64,000 bases of DNA from assembly GCA_963575645.1 (NCBI GenBank), contig OY754466.1, positions 34,566,001-34,630,000 of the forward strand, given 5' to 3'. The stretch is from Xanthostigma xanthostigma (lineage: Eukaryota > Arthropoda > Insecta > Raphidioptera > Raphidiidae). Position numbers and translations under genes: made by a program. Shown here one piece after another: positions 33,097-43,962 of this stretch; within the stretch, counting starts at the first letter, position 1; every line of letters starts with the position of its first letter. The notes under the pieces are model-generated. The model saw only the letters and a program-made list of their open reading frames with translations. It was not told where the DNA came from and did no database searches.

Positions 33097-33770
33097 ATTC
33101 AAAGTCAAAGGTTAAAAGTATCGGTTTTTTGCACTTTTCTCGTAAACGGTAAATCTTAATAGGTATATAAAACAAAGTCGGGTTAGGGAAGGGCGTTTGG
33201 GGGTAGTTCCTTAAAACAACGATAACGGGGTAACGCGGTAATTTAGTAAACTATTAAGTACCATAAATTTTACAGAATTTTCCAATAGCACAAAATATGC
33301 GTTATCTATCGCATCCGGGTGAAACTAATAAACTATTGAACTTAATCATTTTTTTTTAATTCATTCTATTACCTTAATAAAATCCTAAAGTAAGTTTATC
33401 GAAAAGTTAACACGACATTCATTGACTGTTAGGCGGTACGAAGTTCGCCGGATCAGCTAGTGTTATCTAAAAATAGGTCAGACAAAAGTTGTAGATCATG
33501 CAATAAATACGTTCTTATATTGTTTTCCTGAGATATGGGACCAAAATAGACATTTTGGTCCCATATCTCAGGAAAAAAATATAAGAACGTATTTATTGCA
33601 TGATCTACAACCAAAATAGACATTTTGGTCCCATATCTCAGGAAAAAAAATATAAGAACAGTTTCCGTAGACAATATTGCATGATTTACAACTTTTGTCT
33701 GACCGATTTTTAGATAACATTTACCGTTTACGAGAAAAGTTCAAAAAACCGATTCTTACAACCTTTGACC
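33097..33770. mobile_element. Palindromic element hosting a Helitron
   Basis: Outer arms CTTTTCTCGTAAACGGTAAA (left) and TTTACCGTTTACGAGAAAAG (right) are exact complements and extend outward (AAAGGTTAAAAGTATCGG / CCGATTCTTACAACCTTT). The inner arms AAATAGGTCAGACAAAAGTT / AACTTTTGTCTGACCGATTT follow. The centre duplicates GACATTTTGGTCCCATATCT in alternating orientation (33520-33660). The left arm is split by the Helitron at 33154-33460. Confidence 0.75.
33154..33460 (+). mobile_element. Non-autonomous Helitron, 307 bp
   Basis: Begins TC, ends CTAG, and lies between A (33153) and T (33461), the three defining features of Helitrons. The 3' end has the hairpin GGCGGTACGAAGTTCGCC about 10 bases before CTAG. 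The opposite arm of the host palindrome keeps the unoccupied site (GGTAAATGTTATC read on the minus strand), which fixes both boundaries exactly. No RepHel protein is encoded. Confidence 0.88.
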
Positions 33771-35185
33771 ATGAATAAATTTTTAAACAGATGTAGGATC
33801 GGTGGGGACTTTTGATATTTTATTTGTAATGGTGTACTAGGACCTGTCCCAAAGATGGATAATTTTTGGGTGTAAACTTTTCACAGTTTGGTATTAACAA
33901 TTTTACTAATTTCAGTGTATTCTAAAGGCATGGCTGCTATTTTACTGTTACAGTTTTTTGTATCAAAAACAAAATATATGCTCGAATTTCCCCAAAAGAT
34001 TATTGCTCGTTGAATACTTCATTCGTGTCTTGAAGTACTAAAAAAAGTGGTAAAAACCGTGCTGAACTGTTCATCAAAGTTTTGATGAAGTTGCAACTAC
34101 AAAGTTACCTTCTATTGAAAGAACGGCTGTCGGATAACTTTTGGCAACTTGACACACGCAAAGTTTCCTCCTCGTTGAGAAATAGGGTACTTTCATATTT
34201 TTTATTTTATATTATGTCGCTGGTAACCAGCATGTTTTGTTTTATTTTGTTGTTTCACAAAATTATAAAATTCGTAGTGACCATCTACAAATCAAAATGT
34301 TCAAAATACATCATAATATTTAGGTACTACTTGGAAATACCTGACTAGAGTTTTTAACACTCTTTTATTAACTTCACTTGTATGTGTGTATCTAATGAAA
34401 TCTTTCAATTTAATTTTCATCCATTTCCAGATGCTGAATAATTTGAAATTTTGCACACATAATAAGAACCCGTGACCATACACTAACTTCTATAAATATT
34501 AAATATGTATATAAATATAGTCATTTGAGTGTTCGTTTTATATAGGGTTATAATTAAAATTATTATTTAAAAAAACTCTTTTACTCTTTTACAACAATGT
34601 GGACTAAAAAGTAAAAAAATATTTTTTTTTAAATAAAGATGGTGTTCTTCCTATATCGAATTGGGGAAATTTCTATCGGTGTTCAACAAAATGTTTATTT
34701 TTAAAAATTATTTTTGACTTTTTAGGTCACACTGCTATAAAAGTGTTTTTTTTGAGTTTTTCAAACTTTAATTTTTATACTTTACTCATTAATTTTAGGT
34801 ATTTTAAGATCATTTTGATTATTAATAAAAGGTTATCACCTGAAAATTAAATTGTTTGTACTGTGCTTAGTTTATTGAAGATTATAGACGCTCGATTGCT
34901 GAGATCACTAATGTCTCAAATAATTCTACTTAGACAATGCTTGGAACAAAACCATTCGTCCATAAAAATATTTTAGACCATGTTTTCTAAACAGATCTAT
35001 AAATTACGATCGATTAACGTCTAATTCCTCAATTCACTTTAATGTTCATTCTGCAACTTTTTTTTTATTAATACATTAAGTTACATTCGTCTAGTAACTA
35101 GTTCTATTGAAATTAGTTTCCAGTTATCACAGTCAATAGCGCTTTCGATATTCAAATTTACGTACAATTATCCCCTGCACTCTTC
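33771..35185. other. AT-rich tract, nothing recognised
   Basis: 33805-33850 complements 31764-31800. 34690-34770 (ATTTTTGACTTTTTAGGTCA, GCTATAAAAGTG) resembles the phrase repeated at 44100-44200. No gene seen. Confidence 0.4.
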
Positions 35186-35371
35186 ATGTCAAATCCTTCC
35201 AACTCGCTTAAAAACGGTAATAGTTCTCCCGACGCTATTTTTTTAGCTAAGATTCGGGTAAACGCCGAAAGAAGAACCAAGAATGACATAATAGATCATA
35301 CAGACGATTTAAAAAAAGTTGCAACTACATGTGAAAGTTTACGTAGTTTATATATATTTATATATTTTTAA
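35186..35371 (+). CDS. Hypothetical short open frame (doubtful)
   Basis: Sixty-one codons opening MSNPSNSLKNGNSSPDAI and continuing FLAKIRVNAERRTKNDIIDH, with a mixed charged composition unlike the Phe/Tyr/Ile-rich spurious frames around it. The last residues (LRSLYIFIYF) run into AT-rich sequence and are probably not coding. A possible acceptor TTATCACAG lies upstream at about 35131, and GTAAG downstream at about 35381 falls after the stop. It may be a decayed exon or chance. No family recognised. Confidence 0.15.
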   Translation: MSNPSNSLKNGNSSPDAIFLAKIRVNAERRTKNDIIDHTDDLKKVATTCESLRSLYIFIYF

Positions 35372-36904
35372 AATTGTAAGTTTTTTCAGGAATCGTTTTT
35401 TTTTATTTTGTTGCTTGTAGGTTCTGTGATGTGATTTTTGGTTCTTCATTTGGTGTACACCACAGCCCTTTAGCATTAGAAGTAACGTCAGGAGAGCGAC
35501 TTTTGGCGAGGTGAAAAGATTTGGAATGAAGAGTACAAGGAATATTTGTAGTTATCCAATGCTTTTAAATGCGAAATGTAGAAGTTATATACCTATTACG
35601 GCTAAAACGGAATATATAGTACCTACTAGATACATAATATACATTATACATACATCATACATGTTTCTGTATAAGTAGGAGAATGTGCATCAATGATTTG
35701 TGTAACTAAATACGATTATGATAATCAATCGAATTCGCTCATGTGTAACTTTCGATTTACTCTTTTATTTTCTCTTATTTCGTAGAAAAAATGTAGGTAA
35801 ATATTTTTCATCGATTTATCGGTCATTTTATAGTCGTTATGTGATCGTAAAATGTGCAGGACCGTATTTGCCTAATAATAAAAAGGGCACTTGATCTGGA
35901 CGCAAGTTTTGAATACATTCCTGACAATGTGAAGTTAATTTAACAAATCTAAATCAAGAACGACTATCAATATTGAAAATACACATTGTTTTTAATTTCA
36001 CATTAATATTTAGACAAAAAAATTTGATTGATTGATTCTTAAGGTACCTAGTTATACCGAGAAATTAAATGAACAATAAATGATTGGGTAGTGATAATAT
36101 TACGCATACCTACATCTCTGCAACATTACAGTAAAATTGACTATTGCAAAATCGAGATATTTGGCTTCAAAATCACACATATCTTGTTAGATATTTTTTA
36201 CAGAAGATTTTAGAATAACCGCGGTATTGTTGGAAAACTCGGTCTAATAACAGACATACAGTGTACGGAACATCTGTGGACATTTTAAAACACGCGAACA
36301 TTTATTTTTGAAAACACAACTCCAGGAATGGAGAATTTCGTCAGATTGAAACGCGCAGCGCTTGCCATGAGCTCTGAGATGGAAAGCTGAATATGGTAAT
36401 ACAGAGTCAAAAGTTTTGGTTGCATGGGCCAGATTTGCGTATTTTACAGCACATGTTTGTGTTTTTTTTTTATCATTTCAGGTTCCAAATTTGAATAGTT
36501 TCTAAATTTCTCCTTAACTCTGTATACATAGGTATTTATTGTATTGTTCATTTCATTTATGATTGTCATGGTTCAACAATTCGTCTGAATAAATTCATTG
36601 TTATTGTTTGTTGCAAATGGTAATCCTGAATGATTGACGGGACTATTCTAATTCACATTCGTTTAAAATCAATAATAAGCTCTATTGTAAAACACAATAG
36701 AGTGCTTTTTCTGTAATAAATAAACATAGCCCTGTCAATATTTCTAGTTGAACTTTTTAATGTACGAAAATAATATTATATATTTCAATTTAAGCTCGTG
36801 TATAGATTGTTCAGAAAAGTAAACCACGAAACCTCGACCATATAGATAGAACATTTCGTGTTGATTAAGAAATGTTTAATGGCCTCGTATCTTATATACG
36901 TATT
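35372..36904. other. AT-rich tract, nothing recognised
   Basis: No gene, RNA or repeat terminus identified. Confidence 0.4.
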
Positions 36905-37325
36905 CTCTGGGTACGTGACGACAACCCCGCCTACCGTTCGCAATTTTTCGTGCTCTTATAATATTGTGTCAAATTAGCATTTTTCAAATAATTATTACAA
37001 TAATTAAACGAGACCTTTAATTATCGAAAATATTATACCCAGTTAAGGATATACCTAAATAGTATTTATGGTGTTGCACTGAAACCTGAGTATAATTATT
37101 ATTTGGAAAAATGTAAAAAAAAAATATTATTCGACGTTTACTTCCACTAGCGGGCAATAGAGCGGGATTGAACTGTCTTGTTATTATTGTTTTAAAGCGA
37201 GAACCAGGGAGTGCGATAAAAACGACGTCAAACGACCACGTGAAATCATACTCTTTATTACTCATTTAGCCCACAGCTCATGCCGCGATCTATTCAGTTG
37301 TTCCAATTCGATACTCTGCACTTGA
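36905..37325 (+). repeat. Dispersed repeat DR2, copy b
   Basis: Direct-orientation relative of 11180-11640 with small indels throughout. The best-kept blocks are TTATACCCAGTTAAGGATAT and GCGGGATTGAACTG. Confidence 0.65.
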
Positions 37326-38440
37326 CTAATAGTAATTTAGAAGGCAAGTATTAGCGAAATACTACCACAAAAATTGGTTGGACGAGGCAGTCTCTATATA
37401 ATCAGATTTATAATGTTTAGTTTTAGTTCGTTCTATTAATATTAATTAATTTCTTGTTAGCATACCAATTTGCTCATGTAGCCCGCAAAATAAAAATCTA
37501 AACATTATAATTCTGGTAACTTCAGTCATGCCATAGGAATGCCTAGTCTATTTTATCTTCCGTGGTAGTTCAATAGTAGTTGAATATCAGCAAATAAAAC
37601 ACTAGTTCATTAAAAAAATATATATATTTCTCATGACTGAATTCTCTATCTATACTTGACGTATGTTAGTCGATTGGAGGATGGGAAGAAACGAAACGAC
37701 AAACAATCGTTTCATTTTTACGGATTAATTTCACTTTACTTTGCTTGCGCGAAAAATGGAAAAAATTAAGAAATGCCCAACGGTGTGTCTTAGTAGTCTA
37801 TGCAAATTAAAAAAAATATATAATCTCAGACAAAACTAATTTTACTCTTTTTTTTATAAGAATGTTATTTCAATATTGTTTTATATTATTTCATTCAAAA
37901 TAACCACCATAACCGTTACTATAGTTAAATCCGTCAAAAAGTTGTGACACTACATAAAAAGTTTCACTTCGAAAAGTCAATAATTTTACAAATGCAAGAT
38001 TATGTTTAATAAGCTCAACTAACTTTGAAAGCATGATGGAAATGTAGGATAAGTATCAAATGCTGTAAATGTCAGCTTCTATCGTAATCAGTTTGAGCGA
38101 TTTTACCGACAGTCAATATTGAACGGGTACCTACTGCTCGAATTATACCTATTATTACTAGTAGGCAGTAGGTAACTGATAACGTAAGCGTATTTTATTA
38201 TTATTCTCTCAAAGTGCCTTTCAGTGAAATGTTAAAACAAAAAATTCGTGTGCGCTGTCTTCTTGACAGAATATGCGTTAATTGCTGCGTTTGTAACATT
38301 ATACTACCTCCGAATATCCATTCTTTTAATATTAGATATAAATAATTATGTAGAAATGGGGCACATGACGTACGGAAGTTCTAAAAAAAAATTGACGCGA
38401 TTTGAAGATTCTGTGTGGCATCTTTGGCAGATTACTAAGA
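37326..38440. other. AT-rich tract, nothing recognised
   Basis: No coding exon, RNA or element terminus identified. Confidence 0.4.
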
Positions 38441-38663
38441 TAGGGAGTGCCAAAAAAAAAAATTGGTTGTCTGTAAAGTCGGTTTACGGACGATAGTTTT
38501 ACGTGATAACGTATTCCGCTCGAATATCATATTTAATAATCATGCACAGGATCAGGCGGAACGTTAGGAACGTTACACTTTTTCGTGCATGCAGCCGGTG
38601 TTTCATCTTTTTATATTGACGTGATTCATCAATTTATAAGACGTTATCACGTCAAAAATATAT
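38441..38663. mobile_element. MITE family F, copy 1
   Basis: Shares GGTTGTCTGTAAAGTCGGTT, TTACGTGATAACGTATTCCG, ACAGGATCAGGCGGAACGTT and GCAGCCGGTGTTTCATC with 54855-55119. TTACGTGATAACGT near the left and ACGTTATCACGTCA at the right form an inverted repeat. The second copy has about 80 extra bases in the middle. Superfamily unknown. Confidence 0.65.
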
Positions 38664-39013
38664 TGAAAAATCGATTTGCATAATGAAATAACAATGTAAT
38701 TTCAATTTTTAATTATAATAATAATGGTTTACCATGATAATATAATAAAAAATATTTTTTATCGTTTTAATTTTGGGTAATTACAAATATTTATGCAATT
38801 TATGATAATTTGATTGAAATTATAAAAGTTACTGTTAGTCTGAAGCAAATTAAAAGGAACAAATTTTTGCTTCCCCATCGTATTTTATAGTCAGTTACAC
38901 CATAATGAATCGTCAAATTACATGCAAAGTTTGTTTGGAACAGTTGTAGATACGTCATGAGGACCATTACTGCATTATAGTTATCTTATGTTTGTTTTTT
39001 TTTTTTTATTCTA
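38664..39013. other. AT-rich tract, nothing recognised
   Basis: No gene or repeat terminus was seen. Confidence 0.4.
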
Positions 39014-39373
39014 GCGACCCGGTCTGGCTACGCCCAAATTTGTAGATTGCCACAATTTTTTCGTCGACTTACGTTACAAAATTAGTCTCCACGAAAAGCA
39101 CTTTTATTTTGACGCGAATAAATATAACCTATGTCCATCCAGAATGTCCATCGAAGAATCTCGCTAGAGATTCTTTTCTGTGCTAAATGCCAACGAATCT
39201 CTAGCGTATTCTTATACATTGATTTTGCCTTTCTCCCATATAACGCCGTGTATATGAAGCAAGTTTCCAAGTTTTATAGTTCTGTGACCACGTGACTTTC
39301 ATAGGACCGATTTTTCGTATCACCCATATATACTTCTGTACCACAATAACAGCTCATATTGTGAGAGTGCGCG

Positions 39374-39437
39374 TGGACGAGCGGTTACGACGTTAGGCTA
39401 GTAATAACTATAATAACAGGGTCTTGAGTTCGAATCC
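39374..39437 (+). ncRNA. tRNA-like pol III unit, copy 3
   Basis: A-box TGGACGAGCGG (39374-39384) and B-box AGTTCGAATCC (39427-39437). Between them GTTAGGCTAGTAATAAC can fold as an anticodon arm with a TAG triplet in the loop. Together with a long variable region this suggests descent from a class II tRNA (Leu or Ser). The acceptor arms do not pair. Confidence 0.65.
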
Positions 39438-40015
39438 CGCCAGCATCATTGGAAATTTTTTTTTTCAATTTTTAATTTTTTTTTATGTTTTTAATTGTTT
39501 TTTTAGTTTTAATTTATTTTCTCATATATTTTTATTTCTTTTTTAATTTTTAATTTTTATTATTTTCTTGTTTTTTGAAAAATTCACTTTCGTCAAATCT
39601 TTTATTAAAAAATAACAAAATATATGATTGAAGTTAGATTTAAATAAATTAATTTATTAAAAAACATATTTATCATAAAAAGTGCAACAAAAATTAAAAA
39701 GTGAAAAGATTACGAAGTGAAACTTCTTTTTTTAATGCAAAATAAGTATTTTACAAATGATATGAAAAAAAATTTGTATTTTTAATGGTGGGCCTTGTTC
39801 ATTGATTTTTTTTTCATGCCTTCAAAATGTGCCTTCATGGAATCTTCAAGAATATCCATATTTCAAATGAATATAAAAAAGAATCATGTATCACAGAGCA
39901 TAGACTTGTTATAGCTCATTTTTATTTTTAATAGACTTCACATGGATTGTTTACAAATTGTATGTCATGGTATTCGCATGGAGGTGTGATGAGCCGATTG
40001 CAATAGTAGGTGTTG

Positions 40016-40210
40016 CACCGCGGCAGCACTGGACTACGCGGCAAAATATAAATGCACTTTTGTAGTACTGTTTGTTAAATGAGAAGTAAAAATCAAAAGT
40101 CGATTATTGCAATTTCTATAACCGACTTTTGATTGTTACTTCTTATTTAACAAACTACAAAAGTGCATTTATATTTGGCGTGTAATCAAGTGCTGCCACG
40201 GTATAACTTA
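40016..40210. repeat. Middle hairpin of element copy 3
   Basis: Same as 22826-23022, including the complementary AAATGCACTTTTGTAG and CTACAAAAGTGCATTT. Confidence 0.7.
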
Positions 40211-40439
40211 CATGTCACGCCCACAAATACATGAGAGACGCGCTCGAAACCACAGTTGCATGGAGTAAGGATCGTGTTGTTTTTTACAATACATATTCTA
40301 ATTTCGGAGATTCATTGCATTTAAATACAACAATATGAACACTTTTATTGCATTTAAATACAACAATATAAAAAATGCACATATGTTTATTTTGGAGGAA
40401 AAATAAAAATAATGTCTCACACTTTGGAAAAAGACGTAA

Positions 40440-41004
40440 AATCTTAAAAAAAAAACTTCGGAGAAGTAAAAACTTCGTTCTGTGCTAAATTCAAAAACTT
40501 GAGGCGACTGAATCTTAAGATTATAACTTAAAAAAAAAAAAGAATTTCGAGGCAGACAAGAAATTGAAATCAAGCTCGAAATTCTGTGCGTAAGACGTCG
40601 AAAAAAAATGAATTTCGAGGCAGACAAGGAATTGAAATCCAACCTTGAAATTCTGTGCTTATAAAAGCTACAAGAGCAACAGCAAAAAAAAGTGCACAGA
40701 CGGCGTTTTTTTAGTGGTAACTAAAGGAGTTATGCGAACACCGTCCCTGCACTTTTTTTTGCTGTTGCTCTTGTAGCTTTTATAAGCACAGAATTTCAAG
40801 GTTGGATTTCAATTCCTTGTCTGCCTCGAAATTCATTTTTTTTCGACGTCTTACGCACAGAATTTCGAGCTTGATTTCAATTTCTTGTCTGCCTCGAAAT
40901 TCTTTTTTTTTTTTAAGTTATAATCTTAAGATTCAGTCGCCTCAAGTTTTTGAATTTAGCACAGAACGAAGTTTTTACTTCTCCGAAGTTTTTTTTTTAA
41001 GATT
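40440..41004. repeat. Stem-loop palindrome of element copy 3
   Basis: Three stem-plus-TTCTGTGC modules in each arm, arms complementary and nearly identical to those of copies 1 and 2. It starts AATCTT and ends AAGATT. Confidence 0.8.
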
Positions 41005-41108
41005 CTATATATTGGTGAAAAAATTTTGAAATCGGATGAGTATAGTTTCGAAGATTACCTTCTACATCCAAACTTACAAACTTTACCTCTTTATAATATT
41101 AGTATAGA

Positions 41109-41450
41109 TCGTGATAATAATACATTCTTTATTTGAATTAAACTTTCTCTTCTTTTTTTATAAGGGCGTCGCGTTGAAAAAAATGCATTTTAGTTAATAT
41201 AATGCAACTGTTTTAACAAAATTTGTTAAAATATTAAAAATGGCCTGCACTAAAAATGCTACTTACAGTTGATATGTTAAAATTATGTTTTTTGTCTTGT
41301 CATAAAACATTTATTTAGTTCATTCGAAAACTTGAAAGAAAAAATTATCTTTATTAAATTGTCAGTATCTGCTGGTAGCCATTTTTTTTTGTATTATGCC
41401 AAAGCCAAAAACTAAGTATATTTAACGAAAATTCGATTAGCAAATAATTA
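41109..41450. other. AT-rich tract, nothing recognised
   Basis: No gene or repeat terminus was seen. Confidence 0.4.
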
Positions 41451-41917
41451 TAGTAAAACCTCGATAAGTCAAAGTTCAAGGGAATAGATTGAGTTATAAA
41501 GTTTTTAACTTACAAAGGGTTCCGGTTAAGGAGTTTTTAACGATTCACATTTTTACTTAGTGAGATTCGTTTATAGGCTAGATTAAATTCAAATATTACT
41601 ATATTATAAATCACATTTCACTGCTTCGACCGCTTTTAGCTTATCAGCGTTATGTTAGTCTTTACAATTTTCGTTTCATTTCACTTAATTTTTATTTTAT
41701 ATAGAGAAAAGCTAGAAAACTTTTTATTCGTGGTAAGTTGCATCATAAGTTTTCTAGCTTTTCTCTATTAAAATAAAAATTAACATAAACTTGTATGAAT
41801 AAGTATACACTGAATATAAAAATTTATTGAGGTTGTCAAAATACTACTTTGAGTTACCGAGGGCCAATGCTTAAATTACTTGTTTAAGTTATGGAGCTTT
41901 CGTAAACGAGGTTTTAA
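41451..41917. mobile_element. Decayed pogo/Tigger-type MITE with an internal hairpin
   Basis: Left AGTAAAACCTCGATAAGTCA and right TAAACGAGGTTTTAAT are imperfect complements of the type seen intact at 30961-31473. TTAAGTTAT and GAGTTAT phrases recur inside. Confidence 0.6.
41687..41781. repeat. Precursor-like hairpin, 95 nt
   Basis: Arms AATTTTTATTTT + ATAGAGAAAAGCTAGAAAAC (left) and GTTTTCTAGCTTTTCTCTAT + AAAATAAAAATT (right) pair over about 34 bp with a two-base bulge and a loop of about 28. Size and shape resemble a microRNA precursor, but it could equally be a small MITE inside the pogo-type element. Confidence 0.6.
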
Positions 41918-42892
41918 TTCTGAGGGAATTCTACGTTATCGATATTAAACTGTAATAAAATGAGACTGGCTTCGAAGAGAAGTTCCGTGGACATGACGCG
42001 ATGCTCCAAGAATTACATATAATATTACGATGTAGTCTGCCAGAGTAAACTGCACTCTGCAGTATGAGTTCTATGCCAGTGCACCAATAGTGGACGGCTG
42101 TCTTTAATTAAAGGGTGCAGCTCGAACTCGTTATATAACGGACCACATTTCATTAAAAAATTAAAACGCATCGAATCGTCCTAAATAAACAACACCTTTA
42201 AGGCTTTAACATTTTAAAGAATATCTCTTCGATGTATGTAACACACTTATTGAGTACTTTATTTATGTAAAAATACCCTGTCATAATACGTACAAAATAC
42301 CTACACATGAGTTACAAAACACGATATAACATATAACATAATAATAAAAAATTATTAAATGTAAAGAAAAATCGCGTGCAATTTAATAATTGACGTTCAC
42401 GTTTTACTTCATTATCGGTAACACATTAATGTCGACGTAATAATTGAAACTAAAATATTTACATTATTTTAAAATGATACAACTGTCAATTAGTCCAGGT
42501 GAAATATGCATGAAAACGTGTTACCTTGCTTAAATTTTTATTTCTGCCGTATATTGAGGCCAGCATGGGAAAACCAAGTTTTCCAAAAAAAAATCCTTCG
42601 AGAAAGATTTCTGTGATCTATAAACCTTGAAATCTTTTAGACTTTTTTGTATATTCAAAATATTTCGGTAATCACTGTTCCTGGGGCAAAAAAATATTAA
42701 ATTGTAGTTAGTTTTTATGTAAAGACAATTTTTGCTGAACGACGCAACGTTCGGAACTGCTTAATTAATGGCACCGACGTTACACTCGTTCCAAATTATG
42801 ATAGTATCTCAAAGATTCAGCGATTTTTCATCACCCGACAAAATATCCTCTCAGTAAAACTGGTGTAGAAATACAGTATGACATTGAATACC
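41918..42892. other. Tract without a recognised gene
   Basis: 41960-42130 is richer in GC (GACGCGATGCTCCAAG; CAGTGCACCAATAGTGGACG) and may be an eroded transposon fragment. The rest is AT-rich. Confidence 0.35.
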
Positions 42893-43125
42893 TACACGAC
42901 CCTGTAATTGTTTTTTAAAGAATTCCCCCCAAAAACTATCCCCTTTTCACTGCGCAAAAAAAAAACGCCATCGCATCGACACGCCAAACGCCTTCTCCTT
43001 TTCACATGCACAAAAAAATGCCAATGCATCGGCACGACCCAGTAATTGTTTTTTTTTTTTTAAAGAACTCCCCTCAAAGGCTTCCCATTTTCACTGCGCA
43101 AAAAAAAACGCCTTTGCTGTTTCCC
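42893..43125 (+). repeat. Two imperfect direct repeats, period about 137 bp
   Basis: CACGACC(C/A) then GTAATTGTTTTTT, AAAGAA, CCCC and TTTTCACTGCGCAAAAAAAA occur from 42896 and again from 43033. Confidence 0.6.
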
Positions 43126-43384
43126 AGATCTTTAGGGAAATATGTACCGGTTCATCTGGAAATTTATTTTGTTTTCCGGACAAACGTACAAACTTTCAGA
43201 CTTATATTATAAATCTTTTGATTCAGAAATAATAATAATAGAATCGTGTTAATTTAATGCATCACCGGTGCATTTTGAATGACTGCATTTTTTTAAATTT
43301 AGAATGTGTAAACTATGTGCCCGACTTAAAGTCTGGTAGAGCAAGATTCTTTGCATACTTGCGACAGAGGCGTATTAAATATTT

Positions 43385-43522
43385 CAATAAATAAAATTAT
43401 CCACCAATTTTTCAGACAAATAAATGTATTAATTATAATTTTTTGTTAATTTATTTGTCTGAAAAATTGGTCGATAATTTTATTTATTGAAGAATTCTAA
43501 TCAGACGTTAATCAAAGATTTG
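43385..43522. mobile_element. Penelope-like palindrome, copy iv (short)
   Basis: Arms CAATAAATAAAATTATCCAC and the complement ending at 43489. The shared one-sided tail GACGTTAATCAAAGATTT follows. The hammerhead-like part has been lost. Confidence 0.55.
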
Positions 43523-43962
43523 CGTATTAAATATTATCATAGAAAAGAGCTGAAAAAATTGTTTAGTGCAATTATAGTACTGCACAAATGGAGCGTAGTC
43601 CCCCAAAAGGTGCAAGGGTAATTTGGCAAATTTTTTTTGTAAATAACTTTTGAACGATAAATTCGATTGAAAAACAGTTTAAATAATTTTTGTTCTCATT
43701 TCTTAGAGCTTTAACGTGATTTTTGTTTATTCCGATAGATAAATATTAACCGAGTTATGGCCGTTAAATCAGCGCTAATCACTGCGCTGTACCTACATGC
43801 ATGATTAGTGCTATTTGTTGAAAAATCCCCAATAAGTTTTTCGACATAATATATAGGGCTATCTGAGTAGAAAATTTTGGAAAATCTGGACGTAATTTTT
43901 TTCATTTGAAAAATAAGATCTAGAAAAAATTACTTCAGGAGGGTGGCCGTTTTCAAATTTTG
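43523..43962. other. Tract with repeat-like wording
   Basis: Phrases such as AATAACTTTTGAACGATAAA and CCGAGTTATGGCCGTTAAAT look repeat-derived. No gene seen. Confidence 0.35.

Larger units (their letters stand above)
39150..41004 (+). mobile_element. Hairpin-array element, copy 3 (full length)
   Basis: About 1.86 kb, inserted in a Helitron. Order: (1) stem GAATCT/AGATTC, then TTCTGTGCTAAATGCC; (2) conserved leader containing CACGTGAC; (3) tRNA-like unit 39374-39437 with A and B boxes; (4) T-rich then AT-rich tract; (5) middle hairpin 40016-40210; (6) directly repeated AT block (AATGCATTTAAATACAACAATATG-type, twice); (7) stem-loop palindrome 40440-41004. No open frame has a recognisable domain. 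It must depend on another element's enzymes if mobile. Class unknown: it combines SINE-like and fold-back features. Confidence 0.8.
39014..41108 (-). mobile_element. Helitron split by the hairpin-array element
   Basis: On the minus strand the 5' end is at 41108: A then TCTATACTAATATTATAAAG. It continues to 41005, resumes at 39149 (TGGACATTCTGGATGGACAT) and ends near 39014 with GACCGGGTCGCTAG. The TC start, the CTAG end and this wording match a widespread insect Helitron type. The base after CTAG is A rather than the expected T. About 240 bp of Helitron remain once the insert is removed. Confidence 0.7.

Noticed and set aside
38248..38496. Eighty-two-codon frame with a hydrophobic start
   Set aside because: Its C-terminal third is the MITE F sequence also found at 54855, and no acceptor or donor fits the rest.
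20680..41029. Open frames sharing the start MDFNSLSASKFIFFRRLTHR in several places, both orientations
   Set aside because: They are translations of the repeated stem-loop palindrome. Their recurrence reflects copied DNA, not a conserved protein, and the opposite strand is equally open.
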